Positions 16,749 to 25,350 of a stretch of DNA of 64,000 nt are shown one piece after another (position 1 is the first letter of the stretch; each line of letters begins with the position of its first letter). A program made the translations under genes and the position numbers. The DNA lies in NCBI RefSeq assembly GCF_032464895.1, contig NZ_JAWDIC010000002.1:248001-312000 (forward strand). The letters run 5' to 3'. Origin of the DNA: Phycicoccus sp. M110.8. GTDB lineage: Bacteria; Actinomycetota; Actinomycetes; Actinomycetales; Dermatophilaceae. The notes beneath the pieces were generated by a model that was not told the origin of the DNA, searched no databases, and worked only from the letters and a program-made list of their open reading frames with translations.

Positions 16749-17228
16749 TCAGGCCTTGTCCGCGTCGGCGTCGGTGCTGTCCGCGGCAGCGGCACCGGAG
16801 TCGGTGTCGGCAGCCGGGGCGGCCTCGTCAGCCTTGGCCTCGTCAGCCTGCGGCTCGTCGGCCTTCTTGGCGGCGCGCTTCTTCGGGGTGGTGGCCCCGG
16901 ACGCGTCGTCCGAGGTCTTGCCCGCAGCGGCGATGGCGGCCTCGTACAGCTCCTTCTTGGAGGGCTTGGCCGGCTTGGTCTTGACGTTGCCCTCCTTGGA
17001 GAGCTTGAGCAGGGCGGCGACGGCCTCGGTGGGCTGGGCGCCCTGGCTCAGCCAGTAGTCGGCCCGCTCCATGTCGATCTCGATGACCGAGGGCTCCTCG
17101 GTCGGGTGGTACTTGCCGATCTCCTCGATCGCACGACCGTCGCGCTTGGTGCGCGAGTCCATGACGACGACGCGGTAGAACGGGGCGCGGATCTTGCCCA
17201 TCCGCTTGAGACGAATCTTGACGGCCAC
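16749..17228 (-). CDS. rpsP: 30S ribosomal protein S16
   Basis: The 159-residue protein begins with the S16 core [21 protein letters not shown], then [17 protein letters not shown] and [19 protein letters not shown]. The core ends near residue 85; a long Lys-rich and then Ala/Asp/Glu-rich tail ([20 protein letters not shown]) of about 70 residues follows, as in several actinobacteria. The start is GTG at 17228, giving the canonical S16 N-terminus. A leader of about 125 nt precedes it, starting near a promoter element shared with rplS. Confidence 0.96.
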   Translation of the reverse strand: MAVKIRLKRMGKIRAPFYRVVVMDSRTKRDGRAIEEIGKYHPTEEPSVIEIDMERADYWLSQGAQPTEAVAALLKLSKEGNVKTKPAKPSKKELYEAAIAAAGKTSDDASGATTPKKRAAKKADEPQADEAKADEAAPAADTDSGAAAADSTDADADKA

Positions 17229-17353
17229 GAGTGTGGACCTCTCACTTTCTCGTTGTGAGCACGGCGAGACCGGGTGGGGAACACGCGGGGGGCCGAGGCT
17301 CGGGGTAGGCGCGCGGTCGGGGTAGAGGGCCCGAACCGCACGGGTACAGCCGC

Positions 17354-17364
17354 CCATTCTGCCA
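17354..17364 (-). promoter_or_regulatory. Extended -10 promoter element of the rpsP operon
   Basis: The minus strand reads TGGCAGAATGG, identical over 11 bases to the element upstream of rplS (11339-11349). It lies 126 bp before the rpsP start. TGG-CAGAAT fits an extended -10. The rest of the 197-bp gap between rpsP and the upstream phosphotransferase holds no other clear signal. Confidence 0.5.
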
Positions 17365-17425
17365 GACGGGAGGGGGTGCTCCGGACCACGCGGGCCTGGG
17401 AGACCGGGGCGCCCGGGCGCAGAGG

Positions 17426-18418
17426 TCAGCCTGAGGCGAGCTCCACCACCCGCGACAGCGTCCGTGGCCGAGGGAGGTAGGACCGCAGCGAGAGGTCGAC
17501 GTCGGCCTCCGCGAGCGCGAGCCCCTCGTCGCCCGTGCGAGGGTCGAGGGCCGCCCGTGCCTGCCGCTCGACGAAGTTCAGCTCGGTGCACAGGACGAGC
17601 GCGAGCTCATCGTGGCCCCTGACCTGCCCCGGCCCACCTGCGCTGCGGTATGCCGCGACCGTCGTCCGCACCGCCGCCTCGTCCACCAGGTCGCCGTCGA
17701 CGTGCCACTGCACGAGCACCTTGGCGAGCTCCCGGCCGGGGTCGACCGGGCCGGCGTCCTCCCAGTCGAGGGCGCGCAGCGACCCGTCTGGTGCCACCAG
17801 GACGTTGTCGGGGTGCAGGTCGCGGTGGCCCACCAGCCACGGGCCTGCGCTCGTGCCGGCCCGCGCGACCAGCGCCGCGAGAACCTCCAGGTCCTCGAGG
17901 CGGGACGCGAGCACCGGCCCCCACGGGCGGTCCGACGCGCGGGAGGCGAGCTCTGCGAACACCCCCACGTCGGGCGCCGTCGTCCACCACCTGCCCGGTG
18001 GCGAGGACGCAGGCGGCGCCGCGCGGTGCAGCGCGGCGAGCAGCGCCCCCACGGCGGCGGGCTCGGACGGCGCCGACGTGGCCCGCACGCCCTCGACCCA
18101 CCGGGCGACCCGGACGGTGCCCCCGCCGAGCGCGGTGGGCAGCCGCACGGCATACGCACCGGTCGTGGCCCGCAGGTGCACCGGCACCTCGACGCCCCGC
18201 GCCGCGAGGTGGTCGAGGAGGGCGGCCTCGGCGCGTACGTCGTCCTCGTCGACCGCCTCGTCCGGCTGCTTGAGGGCGTGTGCCGCGTCGCCGACCGCGA
18301 GCCGCGACACCAGGCCGCGGGCGCCGCGAGCCACCGGTTCGCGGTGCAGCGGCCCGGCGCCGAGCGCGTAGGCCTCGCGCACCCACTCCCCCAGCCGGTC
18401 CACCGCTGTCTCGCTCAC
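17426..18418 (-). CDS. APH-family phosphotransferase-like protein
   Basis: A 330-residue APH/choline-kinase-fold protein, unrelated in detail to the one at 13647. Landmarks are the catalytic loop [18 protein letters not shown] and the metal site [22 protein letters not shown]. The nucleotide-binding N-lobe is less clear, with [25 protein letters not shown] as the likely lysine-glutamate pair. Its start overlaps the stop of the zinc-ribbon SDR by 4 bp, so the two are translated together. Substrate unknown. Confidence 0.83.
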   Translation of the reverse strand: MSETAVDRLGEWVREAYALGAGPLHREPVARGARGLVSRLAVGDAAHALKQPDEAVDEDDVRAEAALLDHLAARGVEVPVHLRATTGAYAVRLPTALGGGTVRVARWVEGVRATSAPSEPAAVGALLAALHRAAPPASSPPGRWWTTAPDVGVFAELASRASDRPWGPVLASRLEDLEVLAALVARAGTSAGPWLVGHRDLHPDNVLVAPDGSLRALDWEDAGPVDPGRELAKVLVQWHVDGDLVDEAAVRTTVAAYRSAGGPGQVRGHDELALVLCTELNFVERQARAALDPRTGDEGLALAEADVDLSLRSYLPRPRTLSRVVELASG

Positions 18419-19971
18419 CAGGGGCTGGGCTCGTAGTCCTTGACGAAGCAGCCGTAGAGGTCCTCGCCGGCCTCACCGCGCACGATGGGGTCGTAGACGC
18501 GGGCGGCGCCGTCGACCAGGTCGAGGGGCGCGTGCCAGCCCTCGGCGGCGATCCGCAGCTTCTCGTGGTGCGGCCGCTCGTCGGTGATCCAGCCGGTGTC
18601 GACGGCGGTCATGAGGATGCGGTCCTTCTCGAACATCTCCCCGGCGCTGGTGCGGGTGAGCATGTTGAGGGCGGCCTTGGCCATGTTGGTGTGCGGGTGG
18701 CCCGCCCCCTTGTAGCGGCGGGAGAACTGGCCCTCCATCGCGGACACGTTGACCACGTAGGCCCGGCGCGCCCCGGCCTGGACCGCGGCGCGCATCGCCG
18801 GCCGCAGCCGTGACACGAGGATGAAGGGCGCCGTCGCGTTGCACAGCTGCACCTCGAGCAGCTCGAGCGGGTCGACCTCGTCGACGGTGTGCGTCCACGA
18901 GTTGGTGCGCTGGGTGTCGGGCAGCAGGCCGCCGGCGTCGACGGCCGTGCCGGCGAGGTGGGCGTCGAGGCTCGCGTGCCCGGCGGTGAGCGCCATCGAC
19001 GTCATCTGGGCTGCGGAGCGGGCGGCGAGCTCCTGCGCGGCGTGCTCGGTGGACTCCCCCTCGTGGTGGGCGACCTGGTGGTGGCCCAGGGTCCGGACGA
19101 GGTTGGCCGGGTGCGCCTCGCTGACCCGGTCGAACGTCACAATCTCGGGCAGCCGGGTGCCGCGCGGCAGGGGCACCTCCTCGTTCTCGACGAGGTGGGA
19201 GTACGAGCCGGGGCTGCGGCGCACGGTCTGGGCGGCGTTGTTGACGAGGATGTCGAGCGGCCCGTCGGAGGCGACCTCGTCCGCGAGCGCGACGACCTGG
19301 GTGGGGTCGCGCAGGTCGATGCCGACGACCTTGAGCCGGTCGATCCAGTCGGCTGAGTCCTCCTGCGCCGCGAAGCGTCTCGCCGCGTCCCTGGGGAAGC
19401 GGGTGGTGATGGTGAGGTGGGCGCCGTCGCGCAGCAGCATGAGCGCGATGTACATGCCGATCTTGGCCCGGCCGCCGGTGAGCAGCGCGCGCTTGCCGGT
19501 GAGGTCGGCCCGCTGGTTGCGCTTGGCGTGGCTCATGGCGGCACAGGGCGGGCAGAGCCAGTGGTAGAACGCGTCGACCGTCGTGTAGTCGGCCTTGCAG
19601 ATGTAGCAGCCGCGCGGCTTCATCAGCTCGCCGACCGTGGTGCCGACGGGCGGGACGGTGAGCAGGATCCCCTTGGTCTCGTCGTCGATGCGCATCGGCG
19701 AACCCGTCGCGGTGCGCGCGAGCAGCGCCTCGTCGTGGTCGACCTGTGGCTGCCTGGCCTCGCGGCGACGGGCCTTGCGGATCTGCTTGTACATGCGCCC
19801 CGTGGCGCGCTTGACCGTCTGGATGTCCGGGTCGTCGGCGTCGAGCGTCGGCAGCTGGGCCAGGACCCGCAGGGCGGTCGCGAGGTCGTCGGGGTCGATC
19901 CGGCCCGCGGTCGAGCCGACGGCCTCTTCGTCCCCGGGCGGGGCCGACCGGTCGTGCGTCGAGGTGGTCAT
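18415..19971 (-). CDS. Short-chain dehydrogenase/reductase with N-terminal zinc ribbon
   Basis: A 518-residue protein, about twice the usual SDR length. Residues 1 to about 140 include a helical part and a zinc ribbon CYICKADYTTVDAFYHWLCPPC (two CxxC pairs). The SDR Rossmann domain then follows with ALLTGGRAKIGMYIALMLLRDGAHL (dinucleotide site TGGRAKIG) and DILVNNAAQTV. In the catalytic region NVSAMEGQFSRRYKGAGHPHTNMAKAALNML the Ser and the downstream NMAK are visible, while the usual YxxxK Tyr is replaced (HTNMAK). Substrate unknown. It overlaps Rrf2 and the phosphotransferase by 4 bp on each side. Confidence 0.85.
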   Translation of the reverse strand: MTTSTHDRSAPPGDEEAVGSTAGRIDPDDLATALRVLAQLPTLDADDPDIQTVKRATGRMYKQIRKARRREARQPQVDHDEALLARTATGSPMRIDDETKGILLTVPPVGTTVGELMKPRGCYICKADYTTVDAFYHWLCPPCAAMSHAKRNQRADLTGKRALLTGGRAKIGMYIALMLLRDGAHLTITTRFPRDAARRFAAQEDSADWIDRLKVVGIDLRDPTQVVALADEVASDGPLDILVNNAAQTVRRSPGSYSHLVENEEVPLPRGTRLPEIVTFDRVSEAHPANLVRTLGHHQVAHHEGESTEHAAQELAARSAAQMTSMALTAGHASLDAHLAGTAVDAGGLLPDTQRTNSWTHTVDEVDPLELLEVQLCNATAPFILVSRLRPAMRAAVQAGARRAYVVNVSAMEGQFSRRYKGAGHPHTNMAKAALNMLTRTSAGEMFEKDRILMTAVDTGWITDERPHHEKLRIAAEGWHAPLDLVDGAARVYDPIVRGEAGEDLYGCFVKDYEPSPW

Positions 19972-20441
19972 CGGCTCACCCACGCGTCCGGGTCGGCGGC
20001 CAGGGCCCGCACGTGCTCGGGCAGCTCGCCGGACAGCACGTCGGCGAGCGAGGTCTCGTCGAGGACCGTGCGCAGGCTCGCGCGGACCGCGACCCACACC
20101 GTGGGCAGGTGCTCGGCGACGCCGTCGTACGCCGTCTCGTGCGGCCGCAGCCCGCGCACCTCCGCGAGCGGGCCGTCGACGGCGCGGAACACGTCACCCA
20201 GGCAGATGTCACGCGGCTCGCGGGTCAGCGAGTAGCCGCCGCGGGCACCGCGGGTGCTGCGGACCAGGCCTGCCGCCCGCAGGTCGGCCACGATGGCCTC
20301 GAGGAACTTGCGCGGGAGCGTCTGCCGGTAGGCCAGCGTCTCGACGCTCACGGGGCCGGCCGCGGTCGTCGCGGCCTCGGCGAGGATGAGCATCGCGCGC
20401 ACTGCGTACTCCGTGCGCGCCGAGATGTCCACGGGCGCCAT
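19968..20441 (-). CDS. Rrf2-family transcriptional regulator
   Basis: A 157-residue Rrf2 protein: DISARTEYAVRAMLILAEA, helix-turn-helix region VETLAYRQTLPRKFLEAIVADLRAAGLVRSTRGARGGYSL, then the loop DICLGDVFRAVDGPLAEVRG. IscR and NsrR bind Fe-S clusters with three Cys in that loop; only one Cys is seen here, so cluster binding is unlikely and a CymR- or small-molecule-type mode is more likely. The ATG at 20441 (MAPVDISART) is chosen. It leads the SDR-phosphotransferase operon and is divergent from a TauE-type exporter. Confidence 0.9.
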   Translation of the reverse strand: MAPVDISARTEYAVRAMLILAEAATTAAGPVSVETLAYRQTLPRKFLEAIVADLRAAGLVRSTRGARGGYSLTREPRDICLGDVFRAVDGPLAEVRGLRPHETAYDGVAEHLPTVWVAVRASLRTVLDETSLADVLSGELPEHVRALAADPDAWVSR

Positions 20442-20613
20442 TGTGGCGCACCGTGACGGCCGCACCGACCACCGGCCGCACCGCCGGGGCGCGCGCACCC
20501 GGCATACCAGCATGCAAGACATAACACGTCGTTACTTGACCCATAAGCGAAAGCGCATTGAAACTCCTACTCGGAAGACCGGATTTCACCTCTCCCCGAC
20601 AGGACCCCACCGC
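20442..20613. promoter_or_regulatory. Divergent promoter region, Rrf2 operon / tauE
   Basis: This 172-bp gap is AT-rich at 20510-20590. It contains the dyad TAACACGTCGTTA (20522-20534) and a TTGACC box (20536-20541) that could be a plus-strand -35, plus one copy of the GGCATAC word at 20501. An Rrf2 site overlapping both promoters would be expected; the dyad is the best candidate. This is inference from layout. Confidence 0.35.
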
Positions 20614-21537
20614 ATGCGCAAGCTCGTCCTCCTCGCCCTCGTCGGCCTCGGCGCCCAGCTCGTCGACGGCAGCCTCGGCATGGCCTACGGGGTCACCTCG
20701 ACGACGCTCCTGCTCGCCATCGGCACGAACCCCGCCGCCGCCTCTGCCACCGTCCACCTCGCCGAGATCGGCACGACGCTGGCGTCGGGCGCCTCGCACT
20801 GGAAGTTCGGCAACGTCAACTGGGGCGTCGTGGCGAAGATCGGCATCCCGGGCGCGGTCGGCGCGTTCGCCGGCGCGACCTTCCTGTCCAGCCTCGACAC
20901 CTCGGTCGCCGCCCCGGTGATGTCGCTGGTTCTGCTCGCCCTCGGCCTGTACGTGCTCGTGCGGTTCACCGTGCGCGGGCTGCGGACCGACCGGCTCGGG
21001 CACCCGCTGCGCAAGCGCTTCCTGGCCCCGCTCGGCCTGTTCGCCGGCTTCGTCGACGCCACTGGCGGCGGCGGCTGGGGGCCGGTCGGCACGCCGGCGA
21101 TCCTCGCGAGCGGCCGGCTCGAGCCGCGCAAGGTGATCGGCTCCATCGACACCAGCGAGTTCCTCGTCTCCGTGGCGGCGAGCCTGGGCTTCCTGCTGGC
21201 CCTCGGGTCCCAGGGCATCAACCTCGGCTGGGTCCTGGCCCTGCTCGCCGGCGGTCTCGTCGCGGCCCCGATCGCCGCCTGGCTGGTGCGGCACATCCCG
21301 CCGCGCGTCCTCGGCTCCGCGGTCGGCGGCATCATCGTCATCACGAACTCGCGGACCCTGCTGCGGTCCGACTGGGTGGACGCCTCGGCCGGCACCCGCT
21401 GGCTGGCGTATGCCGTGGTCTATGGCGTGTGGGCGGCCGCCGTCGCGTGGTCGGTCCGGCAGCACCGCGCCGAGCGCGACCTCACGGCGCACCGCGCCGC
21501 GGACACCGAGCGCGCGCTGGCAGCCGACCCCGCCTGA
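20614..21537 (+). CDS. TauE/SafE family (sulfite exporter-like) membrane protein
   Basis: A 307-residue membrane protein with about eight hydrophobic segments and the TauE repeat: GLGAQLVDGSLGMAYGVTSTTLLL in the first half and GLFAGFVDATGGGGWGPVGTPAIL in the second. Members export sulfite, sulfoacetate or related organosulfur anions, or are of unknown substrate. The ATG at 20614 begins MRKLVLLALVG at the first membrane segment. Divergence from an Rrf2 regulator suggests control by cysteine or sulfur status, as with CymR-type regulators; this is inference. Confidence 0.88.
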   Translation: MRKLVLLALVGLGAQLVDGSLGMAYGVTSTTLLLAIGTNPAAASATVHLAEIGTTLASGASHWKFGNVNWGVVAKIGIPGAVGAFAGATFLSSLDTSVAAPVMSLVLLALGLYVLVRFTVRGLRTDRLGHPLRKRFLAPLGLFAGFVDATGGGGWGPVGTPAILASGRLEPRKVIGSIDTSEFLVSVAASLGFLLALGSQGINLGWVLALLAGGLVAAPIAAWLVRHIPPRVLGSAVGGIIVITNSRTLLRSDWVDASAGTRWLAYAVVYGVWAAAVAWSVRQHRAERDLTAHRAADTERALAADPA

Positions 21538-21546
21538 TCGCGGACG

Positions 21547-21606
21547 CCGCGGTGGCCGCGGTGGCCGCGGTGGCCGCGGTGGCCGCGGTGGCCGCGGTGG
21601 CCGCGG
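21547..21606. repeat. 9-bp minisatellite (CCGCGGTGG)x6
   Basis: Six perfect copies of CCGCGGTGG at 21547-21600, plus CCGCGG at 21601-21606. Related GGACGCCGCGGACGG repeats flank it on both sides. It lies between the convergent tauE-type gene and the amidohydrolase. It is likely variable in copy number between strains; it could also fold into a GC-rich hairpin. Confidence 0.9.
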
Positions 21607-21641
21607 ACGGCGGACGCCGCGGACGGCCGCTCCGCGAACGG

Positions 21642-22730
21642 TCAGACGGTGACGCCGCGCAGGACGATGTGCTCGGGGGCCGCGAGCGCGCCGATCTCGA
21701 CCCGGGGGTCGGCGGCGTAGACGACGAGGTCGGCGTCGGCGCCCTCCTCGAGCCCGGGGCGCCCGAGCCACTCGCGGGCGCCCCACGACACGGCCCACAG
21801 CGCCTCCTCCGGGCTGAAGCCGGCCCGCGTGAGCTCGGCAGCCTCCTGCGCGACCAGGCCGTGGCGCAGGGAGCCGCCGGCGTCGGTGCCCACGTAGACC
21901 GGGATGCCGGCGTCGCGCGCGGCACCGACCGTGGCGTACCGCCGCTCGTGCAGGGCGAGCATCCGGCGGTGGTAGTCGGGGAACTTCTCCCGCGCGGGCT
22001 CGGCGATCTGGGGGAAGGTCGCGATGTTGACGAGGGTCGGCACGATCGCGATGCCCTGGGCGGCGAACTGCGCGATCGTCTCGTCCTCCAGGCCCGTGGC
22101 GTGCTCGATGCAGTCGGTCCCGGCCGCGGCGAAGTCGTACAGGGACGCCTCGCCGAAGCAGTGCGCCGTGACGCGGGCACCCTCGTCGTGGGCGGCGGCG
22201 ATGGCGTCGGTGAGCACGTCCACCGGCCAGCACGGGGTCAGGTCGCCGGCGTCACGGTCGATCCAGTCCCCCACGAGCTTGACCCAGCCGTCGCCGGCCT
22301 TGGCCTCGAGCCGGACGCGGTCGACCAGCTCGTCGGGCTCGACCTCCCAGGCGTAGTTGCGGATGTACCGGCGGGTGCGGGCGATGTGACGTCCGGCGCG
22401 GATGACCTTGGGCAGGTCGGGACGGTCGTCGATCCAGCGAGTGTCGGCCGGTGAGCCGGCGTCGCGGATGAGCAGGGTCCCGGCGTCGCGGTCCGCGATC
22501 GCCTGCGCCTCGGAGGTCTCGTCGTCCACCGCACCGTGGGCGTCGAGCCCCACGTGGCAGTGGGCGTCGACGAGGCCGGGCAGCACCCAGCCGCGCACCG
22601 TCTCGACATCGGCACCTGCGGCACCCGGCCGGTCGAACGTCAGGCGTCCCCCGACCACCCAGGCCTCCGGTCGCACCTCCTGCGGCCCGACGAGGATCTC
22701 TCCCTGCAGGTGCAGCACCGGTGCGCTCAT
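21642..22730 (-). CDS. Amidohydrolase-family protein (imidazolonepropionase-like)
   Basis: A 362-residue metal-dependent amidohydrolase. Metal ligands are visible in LPGLVDAHCHVGL (HxH), VTAHCFG and CIEHATGL (His residues of the barrel) and YVGTDAGGS (Asp). The N- and C-terminal beta sandwich strands (LHLQGEILVGPQEVRPEAWVVGGRL; DLVVYAADPRVEIGAL) complete the fold. It resembles imidazolonepropionase-like and prolidase-like hydrolases; the exact substrate is unknown. It lies 9 bp after the alpha/beta hydrolase start and is probably co-transcribed with ffh and that hydrolase. Confidence 0.88.
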   Translation of the reverse strand: MSAPVLHLQGEILVGPQEVRPEAWVVGGRLTFDRPGAAGADVETVRGWVLPGLVDAHCHVGLDAHGAVDDETSEAQAIADRDAGTLLIRDAGSPADTRWIDDRPDLPKVIRAGRHIARTRRYIRNYAWEVEPDELVDRVRLEAKAGDGWVKLVGDWIDRDAGDLTPCWPVDVLTDAIAAAHDEGARVTAHCFGEASLYDFAAAGTDCIEHATGLEDETIAQFAAQGIAIVPTLVNIATFPQIAEPAREKFPDYHRRMLALHERRYATVGAARDAGIPVYVGTDAGGSLRHGLVAQEAAELTRAGFSPEEALWAVSWGAREWLGRPGLEEGADADLVVYAADPRVEIGALAAPEHIVLRGVTV

Positions 22731-22739
22731 GCGCCGACC

Positions 22740-23576
22740 CTAGCGAGCGCCCTCCGCCACGGGCGCGACGAACCGGCGCAGGGCCTCGGTGACGACCTCG
22801 GGCGCGTCGGTGTGGACCCAGTGGGAGGCCCCCTTGACCGTCAGCTGCCGCACCCGAGGGAACAGTGCGCGCATCGCCTCGGAGTCCTCCGGCTTCACGT
22901 ACCCCGACTCCGCGCCCGCGATCCACAGGACCGGCCCTTCGTATGCCGGGACGTCACCGGGTGCGAGCGGCCAGCCCGCGATGCGTGAGCGCGTGCCGGT
23001 GTCGGCGTCCGCGGCCACCAGGTCGAGGTTGGCCTGCCAGCGCCAGGAGTCGCCGTGCCGCCGCAGGTTCTGCAGCAGGAACGCCTTGACGCCCGGGTCG
23101 GGCTCGCTGAACCGCGCCTCCGCGTCGGCCCGGCTGGTCAGCTCGGCGAGCGGCAGCGACTGCATCTCGCGGATGTAGCCCTCGAACCGCTCCAGCGAGC
23201 CGTAGGACTTCGGCGCGATGTCGACGACGACGAGCCGCTCGACGAGGTCGGGGTGGTGCAGGGCGAGCGCCATCGCGGTCTTGCCCCCGAGGGAGTGGCC
23301 CACGACCACCCACCGCTCCCCCGGTGCGGTGGCACGCAGGGTCTCGGCGACAGCGGCGGCATACGCCTCGAGGGAGAACTCGCGCGACCACGGCGAACGG
23401 CCGTGGTCGGGCAGGTCGACGAGGGTGCACCGGGCGGCGGTGCCGTCCGGGCCGGACAGGGCCTTGGCGATCTGCTGCCAGTTGCGCCCCTGCCCGAACA
23501 GGCCGTGCAGGAACGCGACCCGCGGGCCGGCGGTGCCGACCGACAGGGTGTGCAGCGGCGCGGCCGCGCCGCTCAC
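22740..23576 (-). CDS. Alpha/beta-fold hydrolase
   Basis: A 278-residue alpha/beta hydrolase of the YbfF/esterase type: oxyanion loop LHGLFGQGRNWQQIAKAL, LVDLPDHGRSPWSREFSLEAYAAAVAETL, nucleophile elbow VVVGHSLGGKTAM (Ser), and the catalytic His in KGASHWVHTDAPEVV. Members hydrolyse esters or thioesters. It starts within the ffh stop (4-bp overlap), so it is coupled to ffh; such coupling probably reflects convenience, not targeting function. Confidence 0.88.
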   Translation of the reverse strand: MSGAAAPLHTLSVGTAGPRVAFLHGLFGQGRNWQQIAKALSGPDGTAARCTLVDLPDHGRSPWSREFSLEAYAAAVAETLRATAPGERWVVVGHSLGGKTAMALALHHPDLVERLVVVDIAPKSYGSLERFEGYIREMQSLPLAELTSRADAEARFSEPDPGVKAFLLQNLRRHGDSWRWQANLDLVAADADTGTRSRIAGWPLAPGDVPAYEGPVLWIAGAESGYVKPEDSEAMRALFPRVRQLTVKGASHWVHTDAPEVVTEALRRFVAPVAEGAR

Positions 23577-25177
23577 CGGCCGAGGAACTTCTCGAAGCCT
23601 GCGGGCAGGTTCGCGGGGTCGAGGTCGGGGGCACCGTTGCCGGCGCCCTGGCCGCCGCCGAACGAGGCGCCGGTCGGGGCCGTCTTCGGGGCGTTGGCCC
23701 GCTCGGCCGCCGCGCGTTCCTCGGCGGCCCGCTTGGCGGGGTTGCCGGACTTGGACTTCTTGCGCTGCGGCTGCTGCTTGCCGCGCTTGCCGGGGCCGCC
23801 GCCCATGCCCGGCATACCGGGGATGCCGCCGCCACGGGCGAGCTGCTTCATCATCTTCTGCGCCTCGGTGAACCGCTCGAGCAGCGCGTTGACCTCGGAG
23901 ACCTCGACGCCGGAGCCCTTGGCGATGCGGGCGCGGCGCGAGCCGTTGATCTGCTTGGAGTGGGTGCGCTCGAACGGCGTCATCGAACGGACCATGGCCT
24001 CGACCCGGTCGAACTCCTTGGGGTCGAGGTTGTCGAGCTGGGCTTTCATCTGGCCCATGCCCGGCATCATGCCGAGCATCGACTTCAGGCCGCCCATCTT
24101 CTTCAGCGCGGCCATCTGGTTGAGGAAGTCGTCGAAGGTGAAGTCCTCCTCGGCGAGGAACTTGCGCTGCATCTCCTCGGCCTGGCTGCGGTCGAACGCC
24201 CGCTCCGCCTGCTCGATGAGGGTCAGCACGTCGCCCATGTCGAGGATGCGCGAGGCCATGCGGTCGGGGTGGAAGACCTCGAAGTCCTTCACCTGCTCAC
24301 CGGTGGAGGCGAACATGATCGGCCGCCCGGTGACGCTGGCCACCGACAGGGCCGCACCACCGCGGGCGTCGCCGTCGAGCTTGGAGAGCACGACACCGGT
24401 GAAGTCGACGCCGTCCTGGAACGCCAAGGCGGTCTCGACGGCCGCCTGGCCGATCATCGCGTCGATGACGAAGAGGACCTCGTCGGGCGAGATCGCGGCG
24501 CGGATGTCCGCGGCCTGCTGCATGAGGTCGGCGTCGACGGCGAGGCGGCCGGCGGTGTCGACGATGACGACGTCGTGCTGGGCGCGCTTCGCCTGCTCGA
24601 TGCCGGCACGGGAGACGGCGACCGGGTCGCCGAAGCTGCGGGTGCCCTCGCCGGTCGGGCCGACGGCGTCGTGGCCGCCGACGTTGCCGCGCTCGGGCGC
24701 GTAGACCGGGACGCCGGCCCGCTGGCCGACGACCTCGAGCTGGGTCACGGCGTTGGGCCGCTGGAGGTCCGCGGCGACGAGCATCGGGGTGTGGCCCTGG
24801 TCCTTGAGCCAGTACGCCAACTTGCCGGCGAGCGTGGTCTTGCCGGCACCCTGCAGGCCCGCGAGCATGATCACGGTGGGCGGGTTCTTGGCGAACCGGA
24901 TCGTGCGGGTCTGGCCGCCGAGGATCTCGACGAGCTCCTCGTTGACGATCTTGACGACCTGCTGCCCCGGGTTGAGCGCGGCGGAGACCTCGGCGCCGAG
25001 GGCGCGCTCACGGACGGCGTGCGTGAACTTCTTGACGACCGGCAGCGAGACGTCGGCGTCGAGCAGCGCGAGGCGGATGTCGCGGATCGTGCTGTTGACG
25101 TCGGACTCGGACAGCCGCCCCTTGCCCCGGAGGTTCTTGAAGGTGGCGGTCAGGCGGTCGGACAGGCTGGTGAACAC
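23573..25177 (-). CDS. ffh: Signal recognition particle protein Ffh (SRP54)
   Basis: Ffh binds signal sequences of nascent membrane proteins and 4.5S RNA, and docks to FtsY. The 534-residue protein has the N-domain (FTSLSDRLTATFKNLRGKGRL), the GTPase G-domain with AGLQGAGKTTLAGKLA (G1), VDTAGRL (G3) and LSKLDGDARGGAALS (G4-G5), and the Met-rich M-domain (MGGLKSMLGMMPGMGQMKAQ; ERTHSKQINGSRRARIAKGSG). Between YAPERGN and FGDPVAV there is an insertion of about 14 residues relative to the usual GNGVGDPV. The C-terminal tail is Gly/Lys-rich. The gene sits after glnD and before two hydrolases. Confidence 0.97.
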   Translation of the reverse strand: MFTSLSDRLTATFKNLRGKGRLSESDVNSTIRDIRLALLDADVSLPVVKKFTHAVRERALGAEVSAALNPGQQVVKIVNEELVEILGGQTRTIRFAKNPPTVIMLAGLQGAGKTTLAGKLAYWLKDQGHTPMLVAADLQRPNAVTQLEVVGQRAGVPVYAPERGNVGGHDAVGPTGEGTRSFGDPVAVSRAGIEQAKRAQHDVVIVDTAGRLAVDADLMQQAADIRAAISPDEVLFVIDAMIGQAAVETALAFQDGVDFTGVVLSKLDGDARGGAALSVASVTGRPIMFASTGEQVKDFEVFHPDRMASRILDMGDVLTLIEQAERAFDRSQAEEMQRKFLAEEDFTFDDFLNQMAALKKMGGLKSMLGMMPGMGQMKAQLDNLDPKEFDRVEAMVRSMTPFERTHSKQINGSRRARIAKGSGVEVSEVNALLERFTEAQKMMKQLARGGGIPGMPGMGGGPGKRGKQQPQRKKSKSGNPAKRAAEERAAAERANAPKTAPTGASFGGGQGAGNGAPDLDPANLPAGFEKFLGR

Positions 25178-25222
25178 GCGCCCCAGACTAATCGAGCCGC
25201 GGGAACCGGCAGACCAACCGGG

Positions 25223-25268
25223 TCTTTGAGCGATCGCGGCGGCCAGGACCGCCGCGATCGCTCAAAGA
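25223..25268. repeat. Perfect 20-bp inverted repeat (GCGATCGC-containing hairpin), REP-like copy 1
   Basis: Left arm TCTTTGAGCGATCGCGGCGG (25223-25242), 6-nt loop CCAGGA, right arm 25249-25268 exactly complementary. It stands between the glnD stop and the ffh start, on the 3' side of glnD, so it may end glnD transcription. A second, diverged copy with the same 6-nt loop length lies at 52278-52315. Confidence 0.85.
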
Positions 25269-25299
25269 CTCCTGAACAGCTCGGACGCGGACGGGCCGG

Positions 25300-25350
25300 G
25301 TATGCCGGTGTGCCGGGGATGCGCGTGTGCCGGGATGCGGGTGTGCCGGG
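25300..25350. repeat. Short degenerate GTGTGCCGGG repeats at the 3' end of glnD
   Basis: About three units of roughly 16 bp, each containing GTGTGCCGG or TATGCCGG followed by GATGCG, run up to the glnD stop. No protein-coding role is visible. One contains the GTATGCC word (25300). Confidence 0.45.

Noticed and set aside
13647-18418. The two APH-family genes as antibiotic resistance genes
   Set aside because: They have the kinase fold but no close similarity to known resistance enzymes that I can recognise; such proteins have many substrates.
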